Shown piece by piece: positions 1-9,822 of a stretch of DNA of 64,000 nucleotides (position 1 is the stretch's first letter; each line of letters begins with the position of its first letter). The DNA comes from Tersicoccus sp. Bi-70 (lineage in GTDB: Bacteria > Actinomycetota > Actinomycetes > Actinomycetales > Micrococcaceae), in assembly GCF_001968825.1 (NCBI RefSeq), contig NZ_MIEU01000010.1:372001-436000 (forward strand). Reading direction: 5' to 3'. The notes below the pieces were generated by a model. It ran no database searches. It was not told where the DNA came from and saw only the letters and a list, made by a program, of their open reading frames with translations. A program made the translations under genes and the position numbers.

Positions 1-1
1 C

Positions 2-796
2 GCGCTGATCGCGGGGCTGCGGAACCGGCGGGCGCTGGTCGCCTCGCTGATCACCGCCGCCGTGGGCGCCATCTCCTACTTCGTGGTGCAGCCGATCCTG
101 AACGCGAACGGCAACCTGCCGACCGTGATCATGCTCGGCGTCGTGGGCATCCTCGTGGGGCTGGCCGCCGGCTGGTTCTCCGGCGGCTACGACCGGGCGC
201 AGAACATGCGGGCCGCGGTCCTGACCGCGTTCGTCACGTCCGGTCTGATCCTGCTGGACCGGTTCATGCAGTCCTGGCCCGCGTACTACAACTCGCCGCT
301 CGTGCACGGCCGCCCGATCTCCACGATCGGCTCGGAGACCCCGAACCTCAACGGCGACTTCTGGTTCACCGGCCTGGACAAGTACACGCACCTGCTGCTG
401 CCGACCATCGCCCTGATCCTCATCTCCCTCGCGTCGTACACCCGGTTCTCCCGGGCCTCGATGCTCGAGGTGATGAACCAGGACTACGTCCGCACCGCAC
501 GGGCCAAGGGCGTCAACGAGCGCACGGTCGTCGTCCGGCACGCGTTCCGCAACGCCCTCATCCCGCTGGCGACCGTGGTCGCCGCGGACCTCGGCGGCCT
601 GATCGGCGGCGCCGTGATCACCGAGAACGTGTTCTCCTTCAAAGGCATGGGCACGCTGTTCATCGACGGCATCTCGCACAGCGACCCGAACCCGGTGATG
701 GCGGTGTTCCTCGTCGTCGGCATCACCACCGTGGTGTTCAACCTGCTGGCCGACATCGCCTACTCGCTGCTCGATCCCCGCGTGAGGCTGACGTGA
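2..796 (+). CDS. Peptide ABC transporter permease, DppB/OppB type (5' partial)
   Basis: Inner-membrane permease of a dipeptide/oligopeptide importer. The reading frame is open to the left edge, so the N-terminus lies outside the window; about 264 residues are visible. The C-terminal half carries the permease coupling loop (RTARAKGVNERTVVVRHAFR) that docks on the ATPase, followed by LIPLATVVAADLG and an ending DPRVRLT typical of DppB. At least five hydrophobic segments are visible. It is followed 64 bp later by the second permease gene on the same strand, so they form one operon. A substrate-binding protein is expected upstream, outside the window. The substrate cannot be told from sequence. 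Confidence 0.93.
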   Translation, partial: ALIAGLRNRRALVASLITAAVGAISYFVVQPILNANGNLPTVIMLGVVGILVGLAAGWFSGGYDRAQNMRAAVLTAFVTSGLILLDRFMQSWPAYYNSPLVHGRPISTIGSETPNLNGDFWFTGLDKYTHLLLPTIALILISLASYTRFSRASMLEVMNQDYVRTARAKGVNERTVVVRHAFRNALIPLATVVAADLGGLIGGAVITENVFSFKGMGTLFIDGISHSDPNPVMAVFLVVGITTVVFNLLADIAYSLLDPRVRLT

Positions 797-860
797 TCAG
801 CACCGCCCACCCGGAGTGGGCCCCGAGCACGCCGCAGGCCACGAACGCAAGGAAGTCCTC

Positions 861-2204
861 ATGAGCCGCACCGAGACGCAGACTCCACCGGAGCGCACCG
901 AGAAGCCGGCCCCCGCCGAGGAGGCGACCAAGGGGCTGAGCCAGGGCCGGATCGTCGCCAAGAAGTTCCTCGGCCACACCGCAGCGGTCGCCTCGATCAT
1001 CGTCTTCCTGATCATCCTGCTGCTGTCGATCACGTCGCAGGGCATCGGCCCCATCCCGGGCTGGTGGCACTACGGTTTCGGCGACACCCCGCCGCTGGTC
1101 AACGGCGGCTCGCCGACCTGGAAGCTGCCCTTCGACTTCGGCGACCACCCGTTCGGTCAGGACCGCGTCGGCCGTGACCTGTTCGCCATGACGATGCGCG
1201 GCACGCAGATCTCGCTGTTCATCATGTTCACGATCGGCATCCTCGCCGGCGTGATCGGCATCATCGTCGGCTCCCTCGCCGGCTTCTTCCGGGGCTGGAT
1301 CGAAGCGATCCTGATGCGCCTGACCGACGTCTTCATCGTCATCCCCACCCTGATCGCCGCGGCGATCGTCGGCCGGGCCGGCGGCCAGAACGGCGTGCTC
1401 GTCCTCGGCATCTTCCTCGGCCTGGTCACCTGGATGCTGCTCGGACGCCTCGTGCGCGCCGAGTTCCTGTCCCTGCGGGAGCGGGAGTTCGTCGACGCCG
1501 CGCGGATCGCGGGTGCCTCGAACGCCCGGATCATCTTCAAGCACATCCTGCCGAACACGGTCGGCGTCATCACGGTCAACCTGACCCTGCTGATGAGTGC
1601 GGCGATCCTGACCGAGACGGCGCTGAGCTACCTCGGCCTGGGCGTCCGCGCGCCAGACATCTCGCTGGGCTCCCTGATCAGCCAGAACCAGGCGGCGTTC
1701 AGCACGCGGCCGTGGCTGTTCTGGTGGCCGGGCCTGTTCATCGTCGTCATCTGCCTCTGCATCAACTTCATCGGCGACGGTCTGCGCGACGCGTTCGACC
1801 CGCGGCAGAAGAAGTTCTCGCTGCGGTCGATCAAGCGCCTGAGCGCGGCGATGATGCTCAGCGGCCAGTCCTCGACCGGCTCGTTCGGCCAGTACGCGAC
1901 CGGCAGCCGCGCCGCGGTCAACGAGGTCGTCAAGGACGCCGCCGACGAGGACCGGTCACTGTCCGCGATCTCCCGCAGCGAGCGGGAGGCCGACGAGGAC
2001 GAGCGCACCGCCCGCGAGGCGCAGACCCTGGCCGAGCCGGGCGTCGTCACCCCCGACGAACGCTCCTCCACGCTCTACCACGGCACGCCGGCCGAGGGCG
2101 GTCAGAACTCCCGGCTCGAGCTCGACGACGACGCGCGGGGCACCGGTCCCGGTGGGGCCACCGAGCCGCGCCGGCGGGGCTTCTTCCGCCGCGACGGGCG
2201 ATGA
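861..2204 (+). CDS. Peptide ABC transporter permease, DppC/OppC type, with long C-terminal tail
   Basis: Second inner-membrane permease of the peptide importer. The ATG at 861 is chosen over an in-frame GTG at 816 because GGAAG sits 5-10 bases before it and MSRTE is a usual N-terminus. The product is 447 residues. After a soluble 35-residue start there is a first membrane helix, the OppC_N region, a periplasmic loop with FGQDRVGRDLF, four or five more helices and the EAA loop (LREREFVDAARIAGASNARI). The core ends at DPRQKK; about 130 charged residues follow, a cytoplasmic extension of unknown role. It probably acts with the fused ATPase at 2932-4782. Confidence 0.93.
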   Translation: MSRTETQTPPERTEKPAPAEEATKGLSQGRIVAKKFLGHTAAVASIIVFLIILLLSITSQGIGPIPGWWHYGFGDTPPLVNGGSPTWKLPFDFGDHPFGQDRVGRDLFAMTMRGTQISLFIMFTIGILAGVIGIIVGSLAGFFRGWIEAILMRLTDVFIVIPTLIAAAIVGRAGGQNGVLVLGIFLGLVTWMLLGRLVRAEFLSLREREFVDAARIAGASNARIIFKHILPNTVGVITVNLTLLMSAAILTETALSYLGLGVRAPDISLGSLISQNQAAFSTRPWLFWWPGLFIVVICLCINFIGDGLRDAFDPRQKKFSLRSIKRLSAAMMLSGQSSTGSFGQYATGSRAAVNEVVKDAADEDRSLSAISRSEREADEDERTAREAQTLAEPGVVTPDERSSTLYHGTPAEGGQNSRLELDDDARGTGPGGATEPRRRGFFRRDGR

Positions 2205-2227
2205 CCACGCCCGTGGCCGTCACCGGC

Positions 2228-2830
2228 TCAGAAGCAGAACGCCACCACGGTCGCGACCGCGAGCACGACGGCGGCCACGATCGTGACGGGGTGCCAGCGG
2301 GTGCCGATCGCGGTGGCGTCCGCCGCGCCGAGGTCGATGCGCTGGTCCTCGGCCAGCCGCTCCCAGTGGCGGCGCACCAGCAGGGCGGCCGCGCCGGAGT
2401 GCGACTGCGTCAGGTCACCGGGCCGGATCGAGCGCACGGAATCGTAGGTGCGCTCGGGCAGGCCGGTCACGTCCTGCCGGTTCGCCCACATGACGGCGTG
2501 CCGGCCGGGCGCGGGGGCGGCCAGCGCCGTGACCCGGCGGTGCGGGGTGACGAGCGTCAGCGCGTACTTGGTGTCGACGTCGATCAGTGCGGCCCAGGGC
2601 ACACTCTCGGTGCGGAACACGTTGCGCACGAGCACCCGCTCGTCGTCGATGCCGACGGAGGGGCGCCACAGTGCAGCCCAGCCCAGCGCGGCCACGTCGA
2701 GGCCGATGATCGCCAGTTTCACCCCGACCGAGGCGTCACCGCTCGTCGCCGCGGCCAGAATCATCAGGGCGGCGACAGTCCAGCACCCGATCGCCATCCA
2801 CCGGCTGGTGCCGGCCGTGAAGGTCGTCAT
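2228..2830 (-). CDS. PH-domain membrane protein (hypothetical)
   Basis: A 200-residue protein of unknown function. Two hydrophobic helices lie near residues 12-55 and one at the C-terminus (about 180-199). Between them is a beta-rich segment (RPSVGIDDERVLVRNVFRTE, VPWAALIDV) that reads like the bacterial PH-like domain family in small actinobacterial membrane proteins. It lies on the minus strand between the two halves of the peptide transporter locus, convergent with the permease genes, only 23 bp from the dppC stop. No catalytic residues are evident. The PH assignment is by pattern recall. Confidence 0.72.
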   Translation of the reverse strand: MTTFTAGTSRWMAIGCWTVAALMILAAATSGDASVGVKLAIIGLDVAALGWAALWRPSVGIDDERVLVRNVFRTESVPWAALIDVDTKYALTLVTPHRRVTALAAPAPGRHAVMWANRQDVTGLPERTYDSVRSIRPGDLTQSHSGAAALLVRRHWERLAEDQRIDLGAADATAIGTRWHPVTIVAAVVLAVATVVAFCF

Positions 2831-2931
2831 CTGCCCATCGTTTCAGGATCCGCCGCCGCCTCCCACCCGGGGCTCGCGGATCACGTGGAGCGGCGCACGT
2901 CGTCGCCCACGACTCGAGAAGGGAACCACCG

Positions 2932-4782
2932 ATGAGTCACGCAGCGCAGCCCAGCACAGCCCCGTCCGGCGGCGGACGCCGCGGCGACGCCCTGCTGTCC
3001 GTCCGCGACCTGAACATCAGCTTCGGCGTCGAGAAGAAGCTCGTCCCGGCCGTGATCGGCTCGAACTTCGACCTGGCGCGCGGCGAGGTGCTCGCGATCG
3101 TCGGTGAGTCCGGTTCCGGCAAATCGACGACGGCGATGGCCCTGCTCGACCTGCTGCCCGTCAACGCCGTCGTGCGCGGCAGCGTGAACCTGGCGGGCCG
3201 TGAGCTGCTCAACGCGTCCCGGCACGCCCTGCGGCAGGTGCGCGGATCCGAGATCGCGGTCATCTTCCAGGAACCCATGACGGCGCTGAACCCGGTCTAC
3301 ACGGTCGGCAACCAGATCGTGGAGACGGTCCGCCTGCACAACGAGGTCTCACCGAAGCAGGCGGCTGCCCGCGCGCTCGAGATGCTCGAACTGGTCGAGA
3401 TGCCGGACCCGCAGAAGGCGTTCAACTCCTACCCGCACCAGCTCTCGGGCGGGCAGCGGCAGCGTGCCATGATCGCGCAGTCCCTGTCCTGCGACCCGAA
3501 GCTGCTGATCGCCGACGAGCCCACCACGGCGCTCGACGTGACCGTGCAGGCCGAGATCCTCGACCTGATGCGCAACCTGAAGGACAAGCTGGACTCCGGC
3601 ATCGTCCTCATCACCCACGACATGGGCGTGGTTGCCGACCTGGCGGACCGCATCCTCGTGATGAAGGACGGCCGGACGGTCGAGGCGGGCACCGCGGGCC
3701 AGATCTTCCACGACCCGCAGCACCCGTACACGCAGTCCCTGCTGGCGTCGGTGCCGCACCTGGGCACCGCCGGCGAGGAGGAGATCGACCTGGTGGCCGC
3801 GCTGGCCGCGTCCGCCGACGTCATCAGCGAGGCGGAGATCGACATCGACACCGCCGAACTGGCCGCGCGAGAGCAGGAGAACCAGCGGGCGCTGGCCGAG
3901 GCCGAGCGGATCGCCCAGGCCGAGGCGGAGCGTCTGCAGGGCGTCCAGCCGGTGCTCGAGCTGCGGGGGGTGGCCATCGAGTACCCGAAGCAGGGGCGTG
4001 TGCCGGCGTTCCGCGCTGTGACCGACGCCAACCTGACCATCTACCCCGGCCAGGTCGTCGGGCTGGTGGGGGAGTCGGGGTCGGGCAAGACGACGATCGG
4101 TCGTGCGTCGGTGGGCCTGCTGCCCATCGTCGCGGGCAGCCTCTCGGTGGTCGGCGAGGACATCTCGAAGGCGGACCGCAAGCAGCTGAAGGTGCTGCGG
4201 AACAAGGTCGGCATGGTCTTCCAGGACCCGTCCTCGTCCCTGAACCCGCGCCTGCCCATCGGTGAGAGCATCGGCGAGCCCCTGTTCCTCGCCGGGGAGG
4301 CCAAGGGGTCGGAGCTGCAGAAGCGGATCGAGGGGCTGCTGGACCAGGTCCAGCTTCCCCGCGCCTACCGCAACCGGTACCCGCACGAGCTCTCGGGCGG
4401 CCAGAAGCAGCGCGTCGGCATCGCCCGGGCGCTCGCCCTGAAGCCGGCACTGATGGTGGCGGACGAGCCGACGTCGGCCCTCGACGTGTCCGTGCAGGCG
4501 CGCGTGCTCGAGCTGTTCCAGGAGCTGCAGCGCGAGCTGGGCTTCGCGTGCCTCTTCGTCACCCACGACCTCGCGGTGGTGGACCTGCTCGCCGACCGCA
4601 TCGTCGTGATGAACCACGGCAGCATCGTGGAGCAGGGCACCCGGGACGAGATCCTGCGCAACCCGCAGCAGGCCTACACGCAGCGCCTGCTGGCCGCGGT
4701 GCCGCTGCCGGACCCGGACAAGCAGCGCGAGCGGCGCGAAGTGCGCGCCCAGCTGCTCGCCGCCGGCGCCACCGAGGAGTAG
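2932..4782 (+). CDS. Peptide ABC transporter ATP-binding protein, fused DppD-DppF
   Basis: Cytoplasmic ATPase of the peptide importer, 616 residues, with two complete nucleotide-binding domains in one chain. Domain 1 has Walker A GESGSGKST (residues 58-66), Q-loop FQEPM, signature LSGGQRQR and Walker B LLIADEPTTALD. A glutamate/alanine-rich linker (about 280-335) joins it to domain 2, with GESGSGKTT, FQDPSSSLNP, LSGGQKQR and [12 protein letters not shown]. Each domain keeps the oligopeptide-transporter C-terminal extension (HPYTQSLLASVP; QAYTQRLLAAVP). The PH-domain gene on the other strand separates it from the permeases, so it may need its own promoter in 2831-2931. Confidence 0.95.
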   Translation: MSHAAQPSTAPSGGGRRGDALLSVRDLNISFGVEKKLVPAVIGSNFDLARGEVLAIVGESGSGKSTTAMALLDLLPVNAVVRGSVNLAGRELLNASRHALRQVRGSEIAVIFQEPMTALNPVYTVGNQIVETVRLHNEVSPKQAAARALEMLELVEMPDPQKAFNSYPHQLSGGQRQRAMIAQSLSCDPKLLIADEPTTALDVTVQAEILDLMRNLKDKLDSGIVLITHDMGVVADLADRILVMKDGRTVEAGTAGQIFHDPQHPYTQSLLASVPHLGTAGEEEIDLVAALAASADVISEAEIDIDTAELAAREQENQRALAEAERIAQAEAERLQGVQPVLELRGVAIEYPKQGRVPAFRAVTDANLTIYPGQVVGLVGESGSGKTTIGRASVGLLPIVAGSLSVVGEDISKADRKQLKVLRNKVGMVFQDPSSSLNPRLPIGESIGEPLFLAGEAKGSELQKRIEGLLDQVQLPRAYRNRYPHELSGGQKQRVGIARALALKPALMVADEPTSALDVSVQARVLELFQELQRELGFACLFVTHDLAVVDLLADRIVVMNHGSIVEQGTRDEILRNPQQAYTQRLLAAVPLPDPDKQRERREVRAQLLAAGATEE

Positions 4783-4800
4783 GCCCCGCCCGACCGCCAC

Positions 4801-4838
4801 GACGGCGCCCGTCCCCGGTCCCGGGGGCGGGCGCCGTC
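4801..4838 (+). terminator. GC-rich hairpin after the peptide transporter ATPase
   Basis: An 11-bp perfect stem (GACGGCGCCCG at 4801-4811 with CGGGCGCCGTC at 4828-4838) is extended inward by a G-U pair and four C-G pairs around a 6-base loop. It begins 18 bases after the stop codon. No T-tract follows, as is common for actinobacterial terminators. Confidence 0.7.
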
Positions 4839-4903
4839 GTCGTCGGTGGTCAGGGGTGGCCGGGGCGTGACGACGACCACGGCGCGGAAGCGGCCCGCGG
4901 GTC

Positions 4904-4909
4904 TAGAAT
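4904..4909 (+). promoter_or_regulatory. Candidate -10 element for typA
   Basis: TAGAAT lies in the 266-bp gap before typA, about 140 bases before the start codon. No convincing -35 is visible 16-18 bases upstream. If used, it gives a leader of roughly 130 bases. Confidence 0.3.
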
Positions 4910-5048
4910 GGTCTGTCGGCGCCCTCTCGGTGCCGCCCACGTTCCACGCGCGGCCACGCCCGCGCCCGGGCACCGCCCGGCTCCCGCACTTTCCTGCCCA
5001 CGGCTCAGCACCGTGGACACGACCTCTCACCGAATCGAGTCATCCCGC

Positions 5049-6968
<1,920 letters not shown>

Positions 6969-6971
6969 CCC

Positions 6972-8213
6972 GTGCGGGAGGAGCCGGCGGGTCTCGCCGA
7001 CCTGCTCGCGGGCGTCGAGGCGCCGGCGACCGTCCTGTTCGTCCACGCCCATCCCGACGACGAGTCGATCGCGACGGGCGGGACGATGGCGGCCCTGGCC
7101 GCCGCCGGACACCGGGTCCTCCTGCTCACCTGCACCCGCGGTGAACTCGGGGAGGTGATCCCCGCCGACCTGCGGCACCTGCAGGTCGGGCTGCCCGAGA
7201 GCGTCGACGACGGTACCGAGCTCGCCGCGGTGCGGCTGACGGAGCTGGCGTCGGCCACCCGCGTGCTCGGCGTCCACAGCGGTTTCCTGCTCGGCACCGC
7301 CCCGGCGCTCACGCCGGGCGACCCGACGCGCCGGTACCGCGACTCCGGCATGAGCTGGGGCGAGGACGGCCGCGCACAGCCTGCCCCGCAGGTCTCGGCC
7401 GACAGCTTCTCCCAGCAGCCGCTGGAGCAGGCCGCCGCGGACGTCGCGGCCCTGCTGCGGGTGGTCCGGCCCGACGTCGTGGTCACGTACGACGACGACG
7501 GCGGCTACGGCCACCCCGACCACATCCGCGCGCACCAGGTCACCCTGGCCGCGCTCGAGCAGGTCCGCGGCGAGCTGCCCGCCCGGCTGTGGGTCACGGC
7601 CAGCGACGCCGGTTCCTCCACGGGCCGGCTGATCGAGGTGCTCGGCGACGCCGAGGGCAAGCGCGCGGCGATCGCCGCGCACGGCACCCAGACGGTGGTC
7701 GAGGGCGGCCGGTTCGCGCTCTCGAACGGCATCTGGCGGGACATCGACCCGGTCGAGCGCTTCCGGGCCGTGGAGACGACGTCGTCACCGGCCCCGGCCC
7801 GGCGGGGCGGCTGGCTGCGGGCCGTGCTCGCCGCCCTCGTCGTCGGCCTGCTCGTGTGCTGGCTCGGCACGACCCTGCACGGTCATGTCGGCTACGCCGG
7901 CGCCACCCCACTGCCGTGGGGTGCGGCGCTCGCGATCGTGTTCTGCGCCGCCGCCGCGACCGCGGTGGGGATGTGGACGCGCACCCTGTGGGCGGCCGCC
8001 GTCACCGGGGCCATCGCCTTCACCGCGAACTGGTTGCTGGCCAGCACGGGCGAGGTGCCGCTCATCGTCACCCAGACCGCGCAGCCCACCGGCGTGGCCC
8101 TGGCGGGTCTGCTCTGGCTGTACGGCGCGGGGGTGGCGACCGTGGTGGCCGTCCTGCTGACCGCCCGTGGCCTGCGCGCATCCCACGCCCCGCGGCGGTC
8201 TCCGGCACTCTGA
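6972..8213 (+). CDS. mshB: MshB-like N-acetylglucosaminyl-inositol deacetylase fused to a membrane domain
   Basis: Zinc deacetylase of the PIG-L/MshB family. MshB removes acetyl from GlcNAc-inositol in mycothiol synthesis. The HPDDE metal motif is at residues 27-31 and the second motif HPDH at 181-184; TRGELGEVI is also typical. The start is a GTG 4 bases after typA. The catalytic part ends near residue 265. Residues about 279-400 form four hydrophobic helices, a module resembling the separate small membrane protein (DUF6113-like) often encoded beside mshB in actinobacteria. The total, 413 residues, is about 110-120 longer than stand-alone MshB. PIG-L deacetylases have other substrates, so MshB rests on family and context. 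Confidence 0.82.
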   Translation: MREEPAGLADLLAGVEAPATVLFVHAHPDDESIATGGTMAALAAAGHRVLLLTCTRGELGEVIPADLRHLQVGLPESVDDGTELAAVRLTELASATRVLGVHSGFLLGTAPALTPGDPTRRYRDSGMSWGEDGRAQPAPQVSADSFSQQPLEQAAADVAALLRVVRPDVVVTYDDDGGYGHPDHIRAHQVTLAALEQVRGELPARLWVTASDAGSSTGRLIEVLGDAEGKRAAIAAHGTQTVVEGGRFALSNGIWRDIDPVERFRAVETTSSPAPARRGGWLRAVLAALVVGLLVCWLGTTLHGHVGYAGATPLPWGAALAIVFCAAAATAVGMWTRTLWAAAVTGAIAFTANWLLASTGEVPLIVTQTAQPTGVALAGLLWLYGAGVATVVAVLLTARGLRASHAPRRSPAL

Positions 8214-8350
8214 CCTGCGGGTTCCGCCAGATCCTCGGGCGCGGTCCCGGGCCCGTCCGGCGCTGTCCGAGGCGATCATCAGCCCACTGACGGGTTTCGC
8301 TCGAGGGGTGGTGCGCGGCACAATGAGGGTTCACGCACCGAGGAGGCCGC

Positions 8351-9238
8351 ATGAAGACCCTCGCCCCCGTCGCCGCCGTTGACGCCCTCGAGGACGCCAC
8401 CTGGCTCGACTCCGCCGTCGCCATCGAACAGAAGCTCTCCCACACCCTGATCCAGCCGCAGTGGCTGCGCGACATCCTGCACGGGGTACCGCAGGGCCAC
8501 CCGCTGCACCCCGTCCTGGTCCAGCTGCCGCTCGGCGCCTGGTTCTCCGCGGCCTTCCTGGACCTCGTGCCCGGCGCGGAGGACGCGTCGCGGCGGCTGG
8601 TCGGGGCCGGCGTCATCGCCTCCGTCCCCGCCGTCGCCGCCGGCTATGCCGACTACGGGGACCTGCACGAGCAGCAGATGCGGGTCGGTCTCGTCCACGC
8701 GGGCGCCAACTTCACCGCCATCGGGCTCTACTCGGTCTCCTGGCTGGCGCGCCGCGCCGGCCGGCACGGGCTGGGCAAGGCCCTCTCCTTCGCCGGGCTC
8801 TCGATCGCCGGTCTGGGCGGCTACCTCGGTGGCCACATGTCCTTCCGGCAGGCCTCCGGCGCCAACCACACGGAGGACGTCCCGCACCGCGTCGAGCCGG
8901 GCTGGCACTCGCTCGGCCCGGTCGAGGAGTTACCGACGGGCACGCTCGCGCGTCGCACGGTGGGCGACGTGCCCGTCGTCGTGCTGCGCCAGGAGTCCTC
9001 GGACGCCGTGTTCGTCCTCGCGGACGCGTGCAGCCACTTGTCCGGGCCGCTGCACGAGGGTGAGCTGACGACCGGGACGCCGGGCGAGGGCCCCTGCGTC
9101 AGCTGCCCGTGGCACGGGTCGACGTTCTCACTGCGGACCGGTGCCGTGCTCAACGGTCCGGCGACCGCCCCGCAGCCCCGCTTCGACACCCGCGTGGTCG
9201 ACGGCCGACTCGAGGTCAGCCTGCCCGGCGCCGGCTGA
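8351..9238 (+). CDS. DUF2231 membrane domain fused to Rieske [2Fe-2S] domain
   Basis: A 295-residue redox protein. Residues about 40-170 hold a four-helix DUF2231-type membrane region, starting after HGVPQGHPLHPVLVQLPLG. Residues about 190-293 are a Rieske domain with ligands C227-x-H229 (ACSHLSGPLHEG) and C252-P-W-H255. A further cysteine, C249, lies three residues before the second box. No catalytic oxygenase domain is present, so this is probably a membrane-tethered electron carrier with an unknown partner. It stands alone, 137 bp after mshB. The start ATG follows GAGG at short spacing. Confidence 0.88.
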   Translation: MKTLAPVAAVDALEDATWLDSAVAIEQKLSHTLIQPQWLRDILHGVPQGHPLHPVLVQLPLGAWFSAAFLDLVPGAEDASRRLVGAGVIASVPAVAAGYADYGDLHEQQMRVGLVHAGANFTAIGLYSVSWLARRAGRHGLGKALSFAGLSIAGLGGYLGGHMSFRQASGANHTEDVPHRVEPGWHSLGPVEELPTGTLARRTVGDVPVVVLRQESSDAVFVLADACSHLSGPLHEGELTTGTPGEGPCVSCPWHGSTFSLRTGAVLNGPATAPQPRFDTRVVDGRLEVSLPGAG

Positions 9239-9259
9239 CCGGTTCCTCAGCGGCCGTCC

Positions 9260-9766
9260 TCAGCGGTCCCGGGCCGTCAGGTCCGGGTGGTGGGCGAAGA
9301 AGATCGACGTCGGCTCGCCGTCCTCGTCGGCGGGCATCGCCGCGTACTCCTCGAGGACCGCCTCGATCTTCTCGAGCATCTCGCGCCGGTGCGCGTCGTC
9401 GAGCTTGATCCCGAGCCGGACCGTCTGCAACTGATCGGGGGCGACGCCCTCCAGGTCGGCGAGGAACGCGTCCACCAGGGTGGTGCCCGGCGGCAGCGGG
9501 GTGCGCCAGGACAGCCGAGTGGCCAGATACGGCACCTCACGCGCCCCGCGGGTGCCGCGCCGCTCGGGCTCCGCGGCCAGGAGACCTGCCTCCGCCAGCG
9601 TCCGCACGTGGTGCAGGCTGGTGGCGGGATTGAGGTCGAAGCGCCCGGCGATCTCCTTGTTGGTCCGGGCCTCGTGCAGGCAGTACCGCAGGATGCGCAG
9701 GCGCAGGGGAGAGCTGAGGGCGCGTCCACGCGCGAGGGCGTCGTGGTCGGTGTCCTTCGCGTGCAT
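9260..9766 (-). CDS. ArsR-like winged-helix transcriptional regulator
   Basis: A 168-residue DNA-binding regulator. The start at 9766 is chosen because the HTH similarity begins there (ALARGRALSSPLRLRILRYCL); the frame extends upstream but crosses the intergenic dyad. The HTH is at residues about 12-75 (TNKEIAGRFDLNPATSLHHVRTLAEAGLL). The C-terminal part is helical (LEKIEAVLEEYAAMPADE), like the ArsR-family regulators of MFS exporters. It is divergent from the MFS gene, and a 46-bp dyad sits exactly midway between the two start codons. It probably represses itself and the exporter. The effector is unknown. Confidence 0.85.
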   Translation of the reverse strand: MHAKDTDHDALARGRALSSPLRLRILRYCLHEARTNKEIAGRFDLNPATSLHHVRTLAEAGLLAAEPERRGTRGAREVPYLATRLSWRTPLPPGTTLVDAFLADLEGVAPDQLQTVRLGIKLDDAHRREMLEKIEAVLEEYAAMPADEDGEPTSIFFAHHPDLTARDR

Positions 9767-9771
9767 CAGGC

Positions 9772-9817
9772 CAGCATGCCGTAGTGATTGACGAATGCCA
9801 ATCACTGAGTGATGCTG
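9772..9817. promoter_or_regulatory. Nested symmetric operator between the ArsR-like gene and the MFS gene
   Basis: Two inverted repeats share one centre at 9794.5. The inner arms AGTGATTG (9783-9790) and CAATCACT (9799-9806) are perfect with an 8-base spacer. The outer arms CAGCAT (9772-9777) and ATGCTG (9812-9817) are also perfect. The inner dyad is 16 bases from the start codon on each side (9766 and 9823). This is the expected place for a dimeric repressor site controlling both genes. Confidence 0.6.
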
Positions 9818-9822
9818 TCGGG

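Noticed and set aside
3349-4800. 483-residue minus-strand frame over the ABC ATPase gene
   Set aside because: It is a shadow of the well-supported double ATPase, with no family features or ribosome site.
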